The position numbers and the translations under genes were made by a program. A stretch of DNA of 64,000 bases, taken from positions 2,480,001-2,544,000 of the forward strand of contig CM065882.1 of NCBI GenBank assembly GCA_033439255.1, given 5' to 3'. Under the pieces are notes generated by a model. The model worked only from the letters and a program-made list of their open reading frames with translations. It made no database searches and was not told the DNA's origin. Each line of letters opens with the position of its first letter. The first letter of the stretch is position 1. The DNA is from Hericium rajendrae (lineage: Eukaryota > Basidiomycota > Agaricomycetes > Russulales > Hericiaceae). Below are positions 10,496 through 21,445 of this stretch, in pieces.

Positions 10496-11444
10496 TCATG
10501 GCTCATAATCAAGAAAGTCACCGACGATCTGGACAAACCGCTCGCGTTCCTCCCACATCGGCGTGTGGCTCGACTTCTCGAACGTCACCCACTTCACCCT
10601 TGGTATGTGACGGAAGAACGGCTCGCAGACGAAGTCCTGCGCGATGTCATCGCGGCCGTTGATGACGAGCACGGGCACGCGGATCTCATGAAGGCGGTCG
10701 ATGATGCTCCACTCCCGCAGCGGGCCCGCGAACCTGTACGTTTCGTTTAGCCTCCCTTGGAAGGACTACACCAACGAAAGCGCACATCGCGATCCCGACG
10801 GTCGGATCGCCGTCCTTCCCAAAGACCGCATCCAGCGCACGGATATACTCCTCCGGCGGCGGCTTCAGCGTGCACCCATGCTTCGCATGGAACCGGAGCA
10901 GCGCCGCATGGTACCGCTCCCGGTCCGCAAAGCCCACCATCAAGCCCCGCCGCACCTCCTCCGAGAACGGCGCCACCAGCCGCGCCGTCGCGCGATTCCA
11001 CAGGTCCGTCGCGGGCAACGAGTCCGCGAGCACGAGATGCCGCAGCCCCGCCGGCCGCCGGCGCACCGCGAACTCCGCGCCAAGGACGCCGCCCCAGGAG
11101 TGCCCGACGAGGTCGAACGCGTCCTCGATGCGGAGCACGCGCAGGAGGTTCGCGAGCTCGGCGACGAAGAGGGCGATGGTCCAGAAGGATGCGGGCTTGG
11201 CGCGCAGGTGCGTGGAGCGCCCGTTGCCGAGCTGGTCGTAAAAGACTACGGGGATGCCATGCGTGTGCGCGAGGTCGGCGAGGGGGATCATGTAGTCGTG
11301 GATGAGCCCGGGACCGCCGTGCAGCACGACGAGGGGCCGATGCGTGTGCGGGTGGAGGGCGCCGACGAGCTTGTACCATGTGTGGTAGGTCTCGCCGCCA
11401 ACTTCGAATGGAATTGTGCCTTCTGTGATATTTGGAGTAGCCAT
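10496..11444 (-). CDS. Proline iminopeptidase-like alpha/beta hydrolase
   Basis: Exon 1 runs from the ATG at 11444 to 10786, followed by a 52-bp intron (10734-10785, GTGCGC donor, branch CTAAAC) and exon 2 to 10496, giving 298 residues. The alpha/beta-hydrolase S33 signature is complete: oxyanion-hole HGGPG at 42-46, nucleophile elbow GHSWGG with Ser116, the acidic residue in NGRDD and the catalytic His in SSHTPMWEE near the C-terminus. Family members cleave N-terminal proline from peptides or act as general amidases or esterases; many fungal relatives sit near metabolic genes. There is no signal peptide, so it is probably cytosolic. The length fits the family, and the substrate cannot be told from the sequence. 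Confidence 0.88.
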
Positions 11445-12469
11445 GGCACGAAGTGTCGATTACAGTCGGACGATAGGGGATGATGAGGATAGCGTGCGGC
11501 AGTTGCCGGTTTACGTTGCTCAGTCCTCGAAGACGGTGATTAGTGCAGAGATGAAGGAAGGAAGGGTTCACAACGGCTCCCATTATCATCGTATATAAGG
11601 TCGGAGCTTGGTGCCCGATACGACTCCCAGTGTGAGGCTTATCAGCTTATTCATTCCAAGCCCTGGAATCACTGAATTATAGCATTTCCGTGCCATACTG
11701 TCTGCTGCTGCTCCGTTGACTGTGCCCGATGCTCCACAGGAGCAGCGGCAGGTCTTCCCAGCGAAGCGCAGTTGTAGACATGGGCAGCGTCGGGGATGGT
11801 CAGCTTACTGTATCTCCCATTTCTTTGGCTGTAGGCATGAACATGTTTCTGCGTCGATCCAAATATATGTGTTTCAACTTCAGCGTTTGACGAATATCAG
11901 CATAAGGATACCGCCGTGAAGACATTGCAATTTTTTGTGGTCATGTCGACCACAACAATGGGCCTATTGCGACGATCGAGATCGACCGCTGCGCAACGAA
12001 GGAAGTATAAACCGCCCATACCGTAGTGGACGTCTTGAGTAGACTGGTGACCGAGTCTCTCGAACACAATATTTGACGGACAAGTCGAGTATTGTGTTGA
12101 GACGTCTCGAGGTCGCCAGCGGGGTCACCGACGCATCGCACCTGCCAACTCGGTATTCATAACCGTCGAGATGGAAAGGTCACCCGGGCTGGACGGCAAG
12201 AATCTCAATGGCAAAGCTGGTAAGGCATAGTCAAGCATGAGGGTAACGCTGTAGCGGCCCACTATGGCAGCAGGGAGGTGACGGGGATGGTGGGTGATAT
12301 ATAAGTACATAGGGTACAGACTTATCATGACTTCTCTTCGCATCCAAGTACGTAAAACCATACAGCATCGAAGCACATCATAAAGCAGAAGAGGAAGAAC
12401 ACATAACAATAAGTGCGTGGAGGAGCAAAAGGTATCGCGTAGAGGAAGGAAAACATAGATCCCACAAAT
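11445..12469. other. Intergenic with a possible transposon relic
   Basis: A TATATAAG on the plus strand lies near 11593. Around 12040-12090 a short stretch (TAGACTGGTGACCG, then ACACAAT and GACGGA) resembles the internal 4620-4660 region of the DUF6698 transposon. No gene is recognised. Confidence 0.35.
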
Positions 12470-13288
12470 TCAGACGCAGGACACCTCCGGCGTGCTAGGC
12501 CACACGGGCATCGGCGTCCGCTTGCGCGCACGCATCGACACGCTCCCCGCCGCGCGCACCTCGCTTCGACCCCGCGCAGCGCCCTCGCGTGGCTCGCGCG
12601 GCGCCGCGGAATGCCGGTGTTGCGCACGGTGCTGCCGAGCGTGTCGAGGCGCAGCGTGGGCTTGCGCGTGGGCGGCGCGATGCCGGATGGGTGGCGCATG
12701 GTGTGCGGGGTGGACGAAGTGGAGGGCGAGGCGGTGGCGCGGGCGTCGCGCAGCTTGAGCGCGTCGACGAGCGCTTGGAAGTTGGCTTTCTCGGTTGCGG
12801 GGAGGAGGGAGACGGGAGGTCCGGGAAGCGGTAGCCGGAGTGCTGCATGGTCGAGACAGGTCAGCTGGAGGAAGGGCAAGAGGGAGCGGTGAACGCACTG
12901 TAGGGCTGACTCTGCCGAGGCCCGCAAGGATACGCTCTGGGGATGCGCTGCCCGACGAGCGGCGGGGCATGGGTGGGCGGCGGATGCGCTGCGAGCCGCT
13001 GCTCTCGGACGTGGGGATCATGTACGCGTCGGAGAGCGAGACATCGCCGAAGACGGAGAGGGTGTAGCCATCGTCGTCGTCGATGTCAATGCTGAGCGCC
13101 GTGCTCGGGGTGGATGGAACTTCGTGCAGCGCAATGACGGTCACGGAGGCGGAGTTGCGCAGGGTGCGAGAATGGGTGCGAGAATGAGCCTTGGGCTCGG
13201 GCTCCTAAGGTAGACATGAGTAAAGGCTCGGGACGCTGAGGAGAGCACGAGAGATGCTCACAGTAGTAGTCTTGCGGATGCGGCCCAT
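12470..13288 (-). CDS. Low-complexity protein of unknown function
   Basis: Four exons fit exactly: 13288-13262, 13204-12911, 12864-12628 and 12583-12470, giving 223 residues. Introns are 57, 46 and 44 bp; the first has a perfect GTGAGC donor. The protein starts MGRIRKTTTEPEPK, has an acidic IDIDDDDGYTLSVFGDVSLSDAYM segment, an SGSASPERILAGLGR segment and a short helix-like EKANFQALVDALKLRD, then a basic Ser/Thr/Pro-rich tail. No family is recognised. The middle helix could be the only ordered part. The start was chosen because the first exon is in frame with a good ATG and a strong donor. Confidence 0.6.
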
Positions 13289-13861
13289 TTCGAAAGAGCA
13301 AGAGGTGACGCGGTGTTCAAGCTCGGACGGCTAGGCGAGGTGAAGACGGGGGGCAGGAGGCAAAAGCGGGCTTGGGCGCTGCCGCCCGAGCGGGCCTTTT
13401 GAGTGCGTGGCGCAAGGGCCACCATGAGGCAGGCAACCACAAAACACGCGAAGAACAATGGCAGTGCGCATGTTGCAACGTTGAGGCCATCGAGTGGTTT
13501 GCGGATGTGGTTCCAAAGCCAGCAGAGTTCCGAGCGCGAGGCGGGCAAACATGTGCAAAGGACGAGGACGCGGCGTGCGTCAGGCGTGCACGCTCAGGCT
13601 ATGCAATCATCACCATACCCAGAGGATACCTATCGAGGACATCAGCTGTTAGTATATGCTTTCGATGTGCTCACCCATCGGGTGTCAAGTTCAGGTTCTG
13701 AAGATGGGTGGCAGCAGGGGTACGCCACAGACGCGACGCGCGACGCGTCACGTAAATATCAACAAATAACGCGTAGCTCTTGCCGTCACCGGTTGTTGGA
13801 CCGACATCGAACAACTCTACCTGTCCCCATACTTGAGCCTTTGCAGTACGCTCACAATCGC
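13289..13861. other. Divergent intergenic region
   Basis: About 570 bp lie between the minus-strand gene starting at 13288 and the plus-strand Sld7-like gene at 13862. Open frames here are extensions of the Sld7 frame without motifs. It probably holds both promoters; no clear TATA box is seen. Confidence 0.5.
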
Positions 13862-15363
13862 ATGGCGACGTCTATTATGGAAGAGACGCCTGGATCTCTT
13901 GATCGACAGACGACATATGTTTACACGCCCCCCAGCCATCGATTACTCTACCGAGGCTCCCTAGCCGTCCCTGCATCCAAGATTCTGCTTGAAGGCATAA
14001 CATTTACAGTCCCTTTGACCTCAGCTGGCGTTGCAAAGAACAACTTGCTGGATAACCCAATTGCCCTTGCCCTGGAAAGTATGCGTGGGCGGCCTCTGAG
14101 CCTTGTAGGAACAACCAATCTGGACGCGCTGTACTTGGATAAGTCGGGAGATGTCAGTGTGTGCGTTCTGCTTCCTTTTCTCGAATTGTGGGCACTCACC
14201 GTTTCGTGAATCAGAGACGTAAATCCTCTCGCGACTCTGACAACGCTGTTCTTCAATACTCATCTCTGCGCCACACCTTTACCGCCATCGTCTCCTACCA
14301 CTCAAGTCGGCGTACGCATTACGCTCGGCGATCCAGGTACGTGCTGACTGTGCAGCCGCAATATTGTCTGTGGCCATATCTCTCTCCCAGGCGACGATAA
14401 CTCCTCCGACATCCTCATCTTTGGTACCATTCAGCCACCCACGGACTCACCCTTGAAGCATGATGCAGATGCAGACATACCAACACTACACCTCAAAGCC
14501 GCGCGTATTTTGCAAGCGCCCCTTCCAGCTGCCGCAGTCCCCGACACGGCAGAAGGTAGCACGTCACGCCTCCCGCGGCCCGACGACCCCTCGCCACGTC
14601 TCCCTCCCCTTATATCGTTCGGTCGAAAGCGGACATTCTCTGCCGATGACGACGATGCGCCATCTAAGCGCCAACGTTCCAACTCGAAGCCCGCAGGCCG
14701 TGCGCTATCGCGCTCTCAGTCCGTGGCGAGCGTTGGGGACGACGATGAGACAATGAAGCATGCACGCGATGTGATGATGAATATGCCCAAGGCCGGATCG
14801 TCGCAACTTGAGAGAGGGTCACGAACGCTGGCGCGGACTCCGTCGGTTAAGCAGGAAGACGCGGTATTCAAAGTGCCGCCATTACCTGCTAAGATCAAAG
14901 AACGAACTGATACACCCAGTGTGAAAGGCAAAGGCAAGGAGAGGGAGGTAAGCGATCTGAGCAAAGAGCTGGAGAAGGCCAACAAATCTGTGCGCGCGCT
15001 CTCCATCCTCCCTGTGGCCTAGCTGACGCAGACGGGCAGGTCATTAAGCAGGCCGCAGCTGATGCTCTGGCTACGATCGGCATCTCGAAGACACATGCAG
15101 AGTGGAAAGAGCTCTGGGGATCATATATCGTGGGACGGAATTTGCTATGGTCAGGACGTTCGTTCCACACTTAGTTGGGCCACGGCTGATCTCGGCTGCA
15201 GAGAGCCCAAATGCAGACGCGTGCGCTGGAGAAGCGCGCAGTGAATAGGCTCGTGAAGGCGCATATGAAGCTGTACGTTGATCCTGCATTCGTGGGTAGC
15301 GGTCAAGCTGCGATTTTGGGATCGGGGGTAAGATTAGGTGGCTCTGGCTGGGGCGAAGGATGA
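13862..15363 (+). CDS. Sld7 C-terminal-domain protein (replication initiation)
   Basis: Five exons: 13862-14160, 14215-14336, 14391-14989, 15040-15149 and 15202-15363. The N-terminal part is a beta-rich domain, the middle is disordered with KRQR-type basic patches, and the C-terminus carries the Sld7_C pattern: an Ala-rich helix (VIKQAAADALATIGISKTHA), then YRGTEFAMRAQMQTRAL and VNRLVKAHMKLY. In yeast Sld7 binds Sld3 and helps load Cdc45 at origins; basidiomycete proteins with this domain are assumed to act likewise. One base appears to be missing in the G-run at 15116-15119: the frame reads ELWG before it and IIYRGTEF only after adding a base. Without that base the protein ends before the last helices. 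Confidence 0.75.
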
Positions 15364-16184
15364 CAAGTTATTATGTTTCTGTATGTAGTACCCGTTGTGG
15401 TGCTTGAGTTTTGCGAGATACCGACCTTCTGATGTATCAGGATATTGCGCAGTATCCCAGATGGTTGCTGTTGTCGATTTCCTTCTGCAAAACGAAGTCG
15501 AGCGCTTGCAGCGACACGGAAAGGTTTGAATTTTACGAGGGCTGGCCATTCTCCTGTCTGGTGCCTTCAGTGCGCGACACTATCTAAAATTCCAGCATAT
15601 CCTTCTTCGTGGCAGTTCAAGTCCGGCTATCGTGTGATTCTCCATCCCGATCCACCATAAGAAGAGTTCACAAGCTGCAGTTTCCAAGCAACTGTCTGTT
15701 CGGCCTCGTTGACGTCCGCATTGGGGCGTAAGCAGTCCCGGGCGATCGACGGAATCCCCGATGTGCCCATCCTCATTCCTTCCGTTTACCATTCAACAAC
15801 TTCCTGTCGTCAAGTGCTGCCAAGTCGGTGTCATATTCTTCTGCTCGTCCATATACACAACTTGCATTAAAACAAGAGACTGCTTTTCGGTCCTGCATTC
15901 TGGTTGCTTTGTTCAAGGAGTTTTTCTTTTTTTTTTTCCTTGGGCCCATAAAACATAAGTTGCCGCACAGCGAATGCGATTCAATAATGTACGGCGGTCT
16001 GCAGCACCCCTCGCAAATGCGACGTGCTCTGATGTGCTCTCGACGGCCAGGCGCCAAACCCGGAAAGGTCTCAGTTGTTTGTCTATAGCGGTCAAGCTGA
16101 TTTGCAAGACCTTGTTCTTCCATCAGTCAGCTCACCGACGATGCAAGTTGAGTAGCATGGTCCCCAAGTGCCTTTCTTCGCGAG
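15364..16184. other. Intergenic, no gene recognised
   Basis: The stretch holds the 3' region of the Sld7-like gene and upstream sequence of the SDR pseudogene. A T-rich tract lies at about 15921-15938. Short frames carry no motif. Confidence 0.45.
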
Positions 16185-16192
16185 TATATAAG
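16185..16192 (+). promoter_or_regulatory. TATA box of the SDR pseudogene
   Basis: TATATAAG lies 79 bp before the ATG at 16271. The following leader (GGAAAATTCATCAACATACC) is nearly the same as that of the intact paralogue at 45173, showing that the promoter was duplicated with the gene. Confidence 0.6.
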
Positions 16193-16270
16193 AGCAGCTG
16201 TGACGCCAGGAAAATTCATCAACATACCCATAGCAGCTCATAGCCTCCGTTCTCATTTCATCACCGCACA

Positions 16271-18256
16271 ATGTCGAACATTAAAATCGTTGTGGTATGT
16301 CATCCACCTCATTTTTCATCGATATCGCTGTTGACGATCGTTCGATGACATTTGCTATGGCGAAGGTGACTGGGGCCTCTGGATTCTTGGGCTCCGTTAT
16401 CGTAGACCAGCTCCTCGACAATGGCTACATCGTTCGCGGGTATGGTAATCCTCAGCTTATTCTAAATATTATCTCATCTCTGTCTGTACAGCACTGTTCG
16501 CTCTGGCAAGGCCCAACGCGTGAAGGATGCCTATGCCTCGTTTGGAGATAGATTCAGTATCGCTATCATCGACGATCTCGCAACCGCCGATTTCACTGAA
16601 GCGTTCAAGGGTAAGTCGGACCAGCGGCCGAGTGTCATGCTCGGGTGTTCATCTCCTTATGCTAGGTGCGGATGCTTTGATCCATGCGGCCTCCCCTCTT
16701 GCCGGCTCTGCTTCTGCCGAAGTCGTTGTCAAAGTGAGTCGCTTCCTTTCTAGTTTTTGGCCTAGGTGCTCGATTGTCCGACCTCACAGACCGCTGTCAG
16801 TGGCACTATCAGGGTCCTAGAATATGCCCACAAGGCCGGAATCAAGAAGTTTTTTTTTTCCCAGTTTAAAGTCTATTTAGGCTTGCCCCCATGTCTAGAC
16901 TAATAATACATGTATGCGGTTGCCTTTTCGTCTGTCTCCGTTCTCTCTGAATCCTCTGCTCATGCTCCCCCTCTGGTCCATCTGTGACCGAAGTCCAGCT
17001 GAATCCGGAGGGTATTTGTCGACCTGGTAGGGGTCATTAAAGGTAGGGCACGTGCCCGTGTTGTGAAACACATTTTAAGCTGCCCTGTTGGCTGTGAGCC
17101 AGCCTCGCTGTAGCCATGTCTGTTGTCCTGCTCGTCGATGTGCCGCAGCTTCCGCTGGTGTGCGGATCGGTTGGTCTCGCCGCTTGTGCCGCCGGGCGCG
17201 TCCTTCTTGGGATCGGGTACCTACCGTGGGTGCGAGGGGTTCTCGGATGAGACACCCGGCCTGTCCGTCGAAACGCTTGGACTCATATACGAATTTGAGG
17301 AGATCCGAGAGGTGTTTCCCATCATTAAGGAGCCGCTCTAAATGAAACTCGTCGTCGCCGACTGCCCGCCTCGGCCGGTGACGAGAGAACGCATGTGCTG
17401 GGCATATCATCATGAAGTGGAACACTGTTTCCGGGCGCTCGCCACACGCCGGGCATACAGGTGAGTCAAGAAGATTGTTGCTACTGCCAGCACCATCTCT
17501 TTGAACCACCCGGCAGAGTTCAAGTCTGGAAAGACATACACGGAGAACGGTCAGTGTCACATATTTTGTCAATGACCGCAGTCGACTCACTTCATAGTCT
17601 AGACTGGAACACACAGACGCTTGAAGAGGCCCTGCAACCGGACTGCCCGCCGTTCTTCGTCTATGGCGCATCGAAGAAGCTGGCAGAGGAGGCACTCTGG
17701 AAGTATGCGAAAGAGCACCCCGAGCTGGACGTCGCCATAGGTTCGTAGCCTGCCACAGTGATGAGATCTTCGTTACTGAAGAGTCTTCTCAGTCCATCCC
17801 TCCTTCCTATACGGCCCTGTTGGTGGCGGTCAAGTCATCGACGTGCCCGCCAACGGCACGAACGGGCTCATTTACGCTCTGATCAGCGGACCTAAGGGCA
17901 GGCCGTTGGCCCACAGACAATGTCGGGCGGCTACACGCACGTCGCCGACGCGGCAGCTGCGCACGTCCTCGCGCTGAAGGCCCCCAAGTCCGATAAGCCG
18001 AAGCGCATCGTGAGCGTGGGTTCACGTGGAAGGAAGCAGTCGAGTACCTATATGGAACGCGCCCCACGCTGTGGGACCGCTCTGCCCATCATTCCGGAGG
18101 GCTATGAGGCGAGCATCGAGGGATGGAACCGTTACGATGTGAGCAGCTCCGACAGGATCATCGGGTTTCAGCAAGTTCAAGGACTGGAAGACGACGCTGG
18201 ATGAGACTATTGATGATATTCTTGCCAGGGAGAAGAGGCTGGGAGTATCGCAGTGA
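16271..18256 (+). pseudogene. SDR (cinnamoyl-CoA/methylglyoxal reductase-like) pseudogene broken by a LINE
   Basis: The copy begins MSNIKIVV and has a 72-bp intron before VTGASGFLGSVIVDQLLDNGY, the Rossmann fold start of extended SDRs. Exons then match the intact gene at 43804-45173: TVRSGKAQRVKDAYASFGD, IIDDLATADFTEAFKG, ADALIHAASPL. At HKAGIKK (16849) a 616-bp LINE fragment is inserted, and the gene resumes at 17474 with IVATASTISLNHPAE. The active-site YGASK matches YSASK of the paralogue. At least two later frameshifts occur, near 17905 (GRPLA then TMSGGYTHVADAA) and near 18023 (after VSVG). The 3' end (GLEDDAG frame, intended DWKTTLDETIDDILAREKRLG) stops at 18256. It can no longer make a functional enzyme. 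Confidence 0.88.
16850..17465 (-). mobile_element. 5'-truncated LINE (Tad1-like) fragment inserted in the SDR copy
   Basis: The insert is flanked by the 8-bp direct repeat TCAAGAAG (16842-16849 and 17466-17473). It begins on the plus strand with a T10 run, the poly(A) tail of an element lying on the minus strand. Its minus-strand frame encodes the end of a non-LTR polyprotein: CPACGERPETVFHFMMICPAH, the Cys/His motif usually found after the reverse transcriptase in fungal LINEs, followed by a short basic tail. The 5' part, including the polymerase, is missing, which is normal for target-primed insertions. The N-terminal half of the long minus-strand frame up to 17695 is only the antisense of the SDR gene. 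Confidence 0.8.
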
Positions 18257-18550
18257 GCGCGCAAGGAGACATGTTTCTGTCGTATCTACTACTAGATGGT
18301 GGCTTATATCCAATAAACCAGTTACTACAGATGTCGAGGCCGTGAGTATAGTTGTCCGAGCCTGAGTAAGGCTCGCGTGAATTCGAACTCTGGTGAATCC
18401 GACCCGACGTTGTGGACGACGACGCCAAGGACGACACAGCCACAAATTGTTGCATCCGCTGTCGCTTGCGCAACAACTCGACAATTCCGCATGAGAACGT
18501 TGTCTCCGGCATAGAAATTTGAAATTTGACCCCCTTTACCACTGCGACTC

Positions 18551-19934
18551 ATGTCTTTCGCCAACTTTGTCATGTCGGGCATTGAGCCTACCCATTCTAC
18601 ACCAGCTTCTTCTAAAACTGCAGTGCACATAGCTGATTCGGACTGCTCTCCTGTCATATCGTCTCCGACGGACATTATGAGCGTCTCCTCGACCGAGTCT
18701 TTCGGGAGCACCAACAGTGGCCAAGCCCCTGTTAACTCGAATGGATCAGCATCGCATGCAGCTGCTGATCCTCCACCCCAGTACAGGAAGCATGAAAGGT
18801 TTTACTTTGATGATGGGAATGTCACGTTCATTGTCAGTCTACTAGCCCCTGAGTCTGAACTCGGGGTTGTATGTCGGGTTGACCTCGAGTGCTTGATTTG
18901 GCAGGTACAAGATGTCGCATTTCGGGTCCATCGCTACTTCTTCCAGCGTGATTCGAAGTACTTCGCAGACATGTTCAAACAAGTCAGCGAAGAGGCAGTC
19001 TGGGAGGACGAACCAATCCACCTGAACGACGTCGCGAGCGACGAGTTCGAGGCGCTCTTGAAGCTGATGTATCCTCTGTGAGCCGTCTTGGCGATTCCAT
19101 GCCCCAACGTTGTCACTGACTTACACCGCCAACTCCAAAGCAAACTCTTCACGCAAGAACTCGCCTCCTCTCCGCCTGGACCGCCGTCCTCCGCCTCTCG
19201 ACGCTCTGGTCCTTCGTCTCCCTGCGCGCGCTCGCCATCGCCACGCTTCCCATCCTCGCGCTCCCTGTCGACAAGATCGTGCTCGGCCGCACCTACGACG
19301 TCCCCGCCTGGCTGTGCCCGGGCTTCGTCGCGCTGTGCCAGCGCGGGACGCCGCTGACACAGGCCGAGGCCCGCCGGCTCGGCGTGGCCGACGTCGTGAT
19401 GGTTGCGGGGCTGCGCGAGAGCATCCGGGCGCAGAAGGCGCCGTGGAGTGAGAGGTCCTGTTGTGAGCGCTGTCGAGATGTGCTTGAAGTCGCCTGAGGT
19501 CCTGGATCGCGGGCATCTGTTCCCCCTGGAGCCCGTGTCAACGCCAGCCCAATCTGAGGGCATGGACGTGGATGCGAAGGCGAAGGCCGGCGAAGCTGCG
19601 GGCTCTGGTGGACAGAAGGCCGTAGGCAGTGGTGTCGGTACGTCTTGCTATCTTGTTTCATGTCGCTCACCTCACCGAATGACTGTCTGTTCCCACAGGC
19701 AACGCAGCCGGAAAGACGCAAGCCATGAGCTCTGGTGCGCAACCTGTCAACATGTCGGTTCCTCTAGGATCGTGCGTTTTCGCGGCGCCAGACAAGAAAA
19801 ATTCATTCTTTGGCTTTGCGTCCCCTGTGGCAGCCCTCTCGCCTGTTGCACCTGCGCCTACGCCGGCACCACCGTCAGTCTTTGGGGTGCCCAATACGTG
19901 GCCAGTTACGAAGCATGCAGGTCAAGCCGCGTAA
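18551..19934 (+). CDS. BTB/POZ-domain protein
   Basis: A Ser-rich N-terminus of about 75 residues is followed by a BTB core: YRKHERFYFDDGNVTFIV, an intron (18835-18904), then QDVAFRVHRYFFQRDSKYFADMF and HLNDVASDEFEALLKLMYPL. After an 80-bp intron (19078-19157, the acceptor that keeps frame) comes the helical BACK-like part WTAVLRLSTLWSFVSLRALAI with LPVDKIVLGRTYDVPAWL. This layout matches the large Agaricomycete BTB family, thought to be protein-interaction modules or substrate adaptors of Cullin-3 ligases. A further exon after about 19548 and one after the intron 19639-19699 give a Pro/Ala-rich tail ending at 19934. The junction near 19450-19550 is uncertain (an 85-bp intron at 19463-19547 fits). 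Confidence 0.8.
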
Positions 19935-20280
19935 TGGTCTGTAGATCATGCCGTGGCCCGTTGCATCTCGGTTGTATGAGTGCAAGCAGAGCAAAGTCGG
20001 CTTAACTATTTGGATACTTGCCTTTTTGAATAGTTTGTTGAACAGTGAATACTGGCATAGGATACATGTGAGATTAGCGCTGTTCTTGTATCACACCAGT
20101 GGTCCACCGAGTATGTATGCCTCAGCTTGAAAGAAACATTCTGCAGAGTATGAGCCAGGAACCTGGAAATAGGCGAAAAGAACGATGATCTCCGACCCAA
20201 GACCATATCCCAGCCATGGCGTGCGACCCTACTGTAAAGCTCTCCGTCATTCACAGTCAGATTAATGCACCATCTTCACT
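19935..20280. other. Intergenic, no gene recognised
   Basis: About 350 bp between the BTB gene and the first cyclase gene, presumably 3' UTR and promoter. No clear element is seen. Confidence 0.5.
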
Positions 20281-20982
20281 ATGCCTGACCGCAAATACAT
20301 CGACCTGACGCACCCACTCAAGAACGGCATCCCCGCCTACCCGGGCGATCCCGTGTTCACTTGCACCCCGCACATGACGGTCCCGAAGGACGGCGTCGCC
20401 GTGGACGCGCTCGCGCTCTCCTCGCATTCGGGCACGCACATCGACGCGCCGTCGCATTTCTTCGATGGTCTGGCGACGGTCGACCAGCTGCCGCTGTCAT
20501 CGCTCGCAGACGTGCCGGCTGTGGTCGTGGACTTCACACCACGCGGGCTGGCGCCTCGTGCGCGGATCGGGTGGGCGGACTTTGAGGCGCACGTTGAGAA
20601 GATCGGGAAGATGGTAAAGAGGTATGGGGGTGGCGCGGTGCTGGTGCGGACGGGCTGGAGCCGGTTTTGGAGTGAGAAGCAGTATGTTGATCATCCGTAC
20701 CTCGATGAGGCGGCGGCGCAGAAGTTGGTGGAGATGGGTGTCACGATGCTGGGCGTGGATGCGTTCAGCCCTGACCAAACGCCGAACCCGGATGGAGAGG
20801 CTGTAGAGGACACGGGGTATGGTGTTCACAAAATCGTGCTTGGGAAGGGGCTGTTAATCGTGGAGAATCTGAACTTGGAAGGTCTGGGAGCAGAAGATGG
20901 GGAGATACACATCAATGTTGTACCGCTGAAGATTGGCGGATCGGATGGCTCTCCGGTCAGGGCGTTCGCATGGAGAATATAG
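20281..20982 (+). CDS. Cyclase-family metal hydrolase (kynurenine formamidase-like)
   Basis: This intronless gene of 233 residues opens YIDLTHPLKNGIPAYPGDP, the typical start of the cyclase family (PF04199), and has the metal-binding signature HSGTHIDAPSHF with His49, His53 and Asp55. Later conserved parts include VLVRTGWSRFW, GVTMLGVDAFSPD and LLIVENLNLEGL, and it ends in a GSDGSPVRAFAW motif. Family members bind Mn2+ or Zn2+ and hydrolyse formamides or isatin-type rings; some fungal forms sit in secondary-metabolite loci. The length is normal. It is followed 460 bp later by a related gene, so the pair is a tandem duplicate. The substrate is not known. Confidence 0.88.
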   Translation: MPDRKYIDLTHPLKNGIPAYPGDPVFTCTPHMTVPKDGVAVDALALSSHSGTHIDAPSHFFDGLATVDQLPLSSLADVPAVVVDFTPRGLAPRARIGWADFEAHVEKIGKMVKRYGGGAVLVRTGWSRFWSEKQYVDHPYLDEAAAQKLVEMGVTMLGVDAFSPDQTPNPDGEAVEDTGYGVHKIVLGKGLLIVENLNLEGLGAEDGEIHINVVPLKIGGSDGSPVRAFAWRI

Positions 20983-21445
20983 AATAAAGTAGAAGAACGT
21001 TTGGCCACCGCAACATGTTTCGGTCATGGATAAGCTTTGTCTACTGACCAGTTACTGACCTCGAGCGTGATATGGTAGGGTTTGCTTGTGTCATAGACCG
21101 AGATCGGGGTTAAGGTCCAAACATACGATAAACTTAGATCCTGATTGACATATCTCACCTGCTCATGTCTGCTCACCTGCTCATCGCTTCTGTACCTTGA
21201 CGCCAATCTGGCTTCCTAAAACTGTGTACTTAGCAGATCTTTGCGTCACATGAAGCCCAAAAACGGTCAGACGGCCCGCGCCATCACGTATAGCGGTCTC
21301 CCAGAAGGACATTGACAAAGCAGTGAGACAGACGAACCTACGAAACGTACATAAACCGTGTCCGTCGATAACGATGCAATCACGAATCCCATCCTTACCA
21401 CCTTTCATAGTTTACCGACGACCTCGCCCAGCCTAACGAATCGCG
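20983..21445. other. Intergenic between the two cyclase genes
   Basis: 463 bp with no gene. It probably contains the promoter of the second copy; no TATA box is clear. Confidence 0.5.

Noticed and set aside
10701-11483. Plus-strand frame of 260 codons
   Set aside because: It is a shadow of the hydrolase gene, which has complete catalytic motifs on the minus strand.
17075-17695. A 206-codon minus-strand frame as one gene
   Set aside because: Its upper half is only the antisense of the SDR gene; the part below 17465 is the LINE fragment. The join is by chance.
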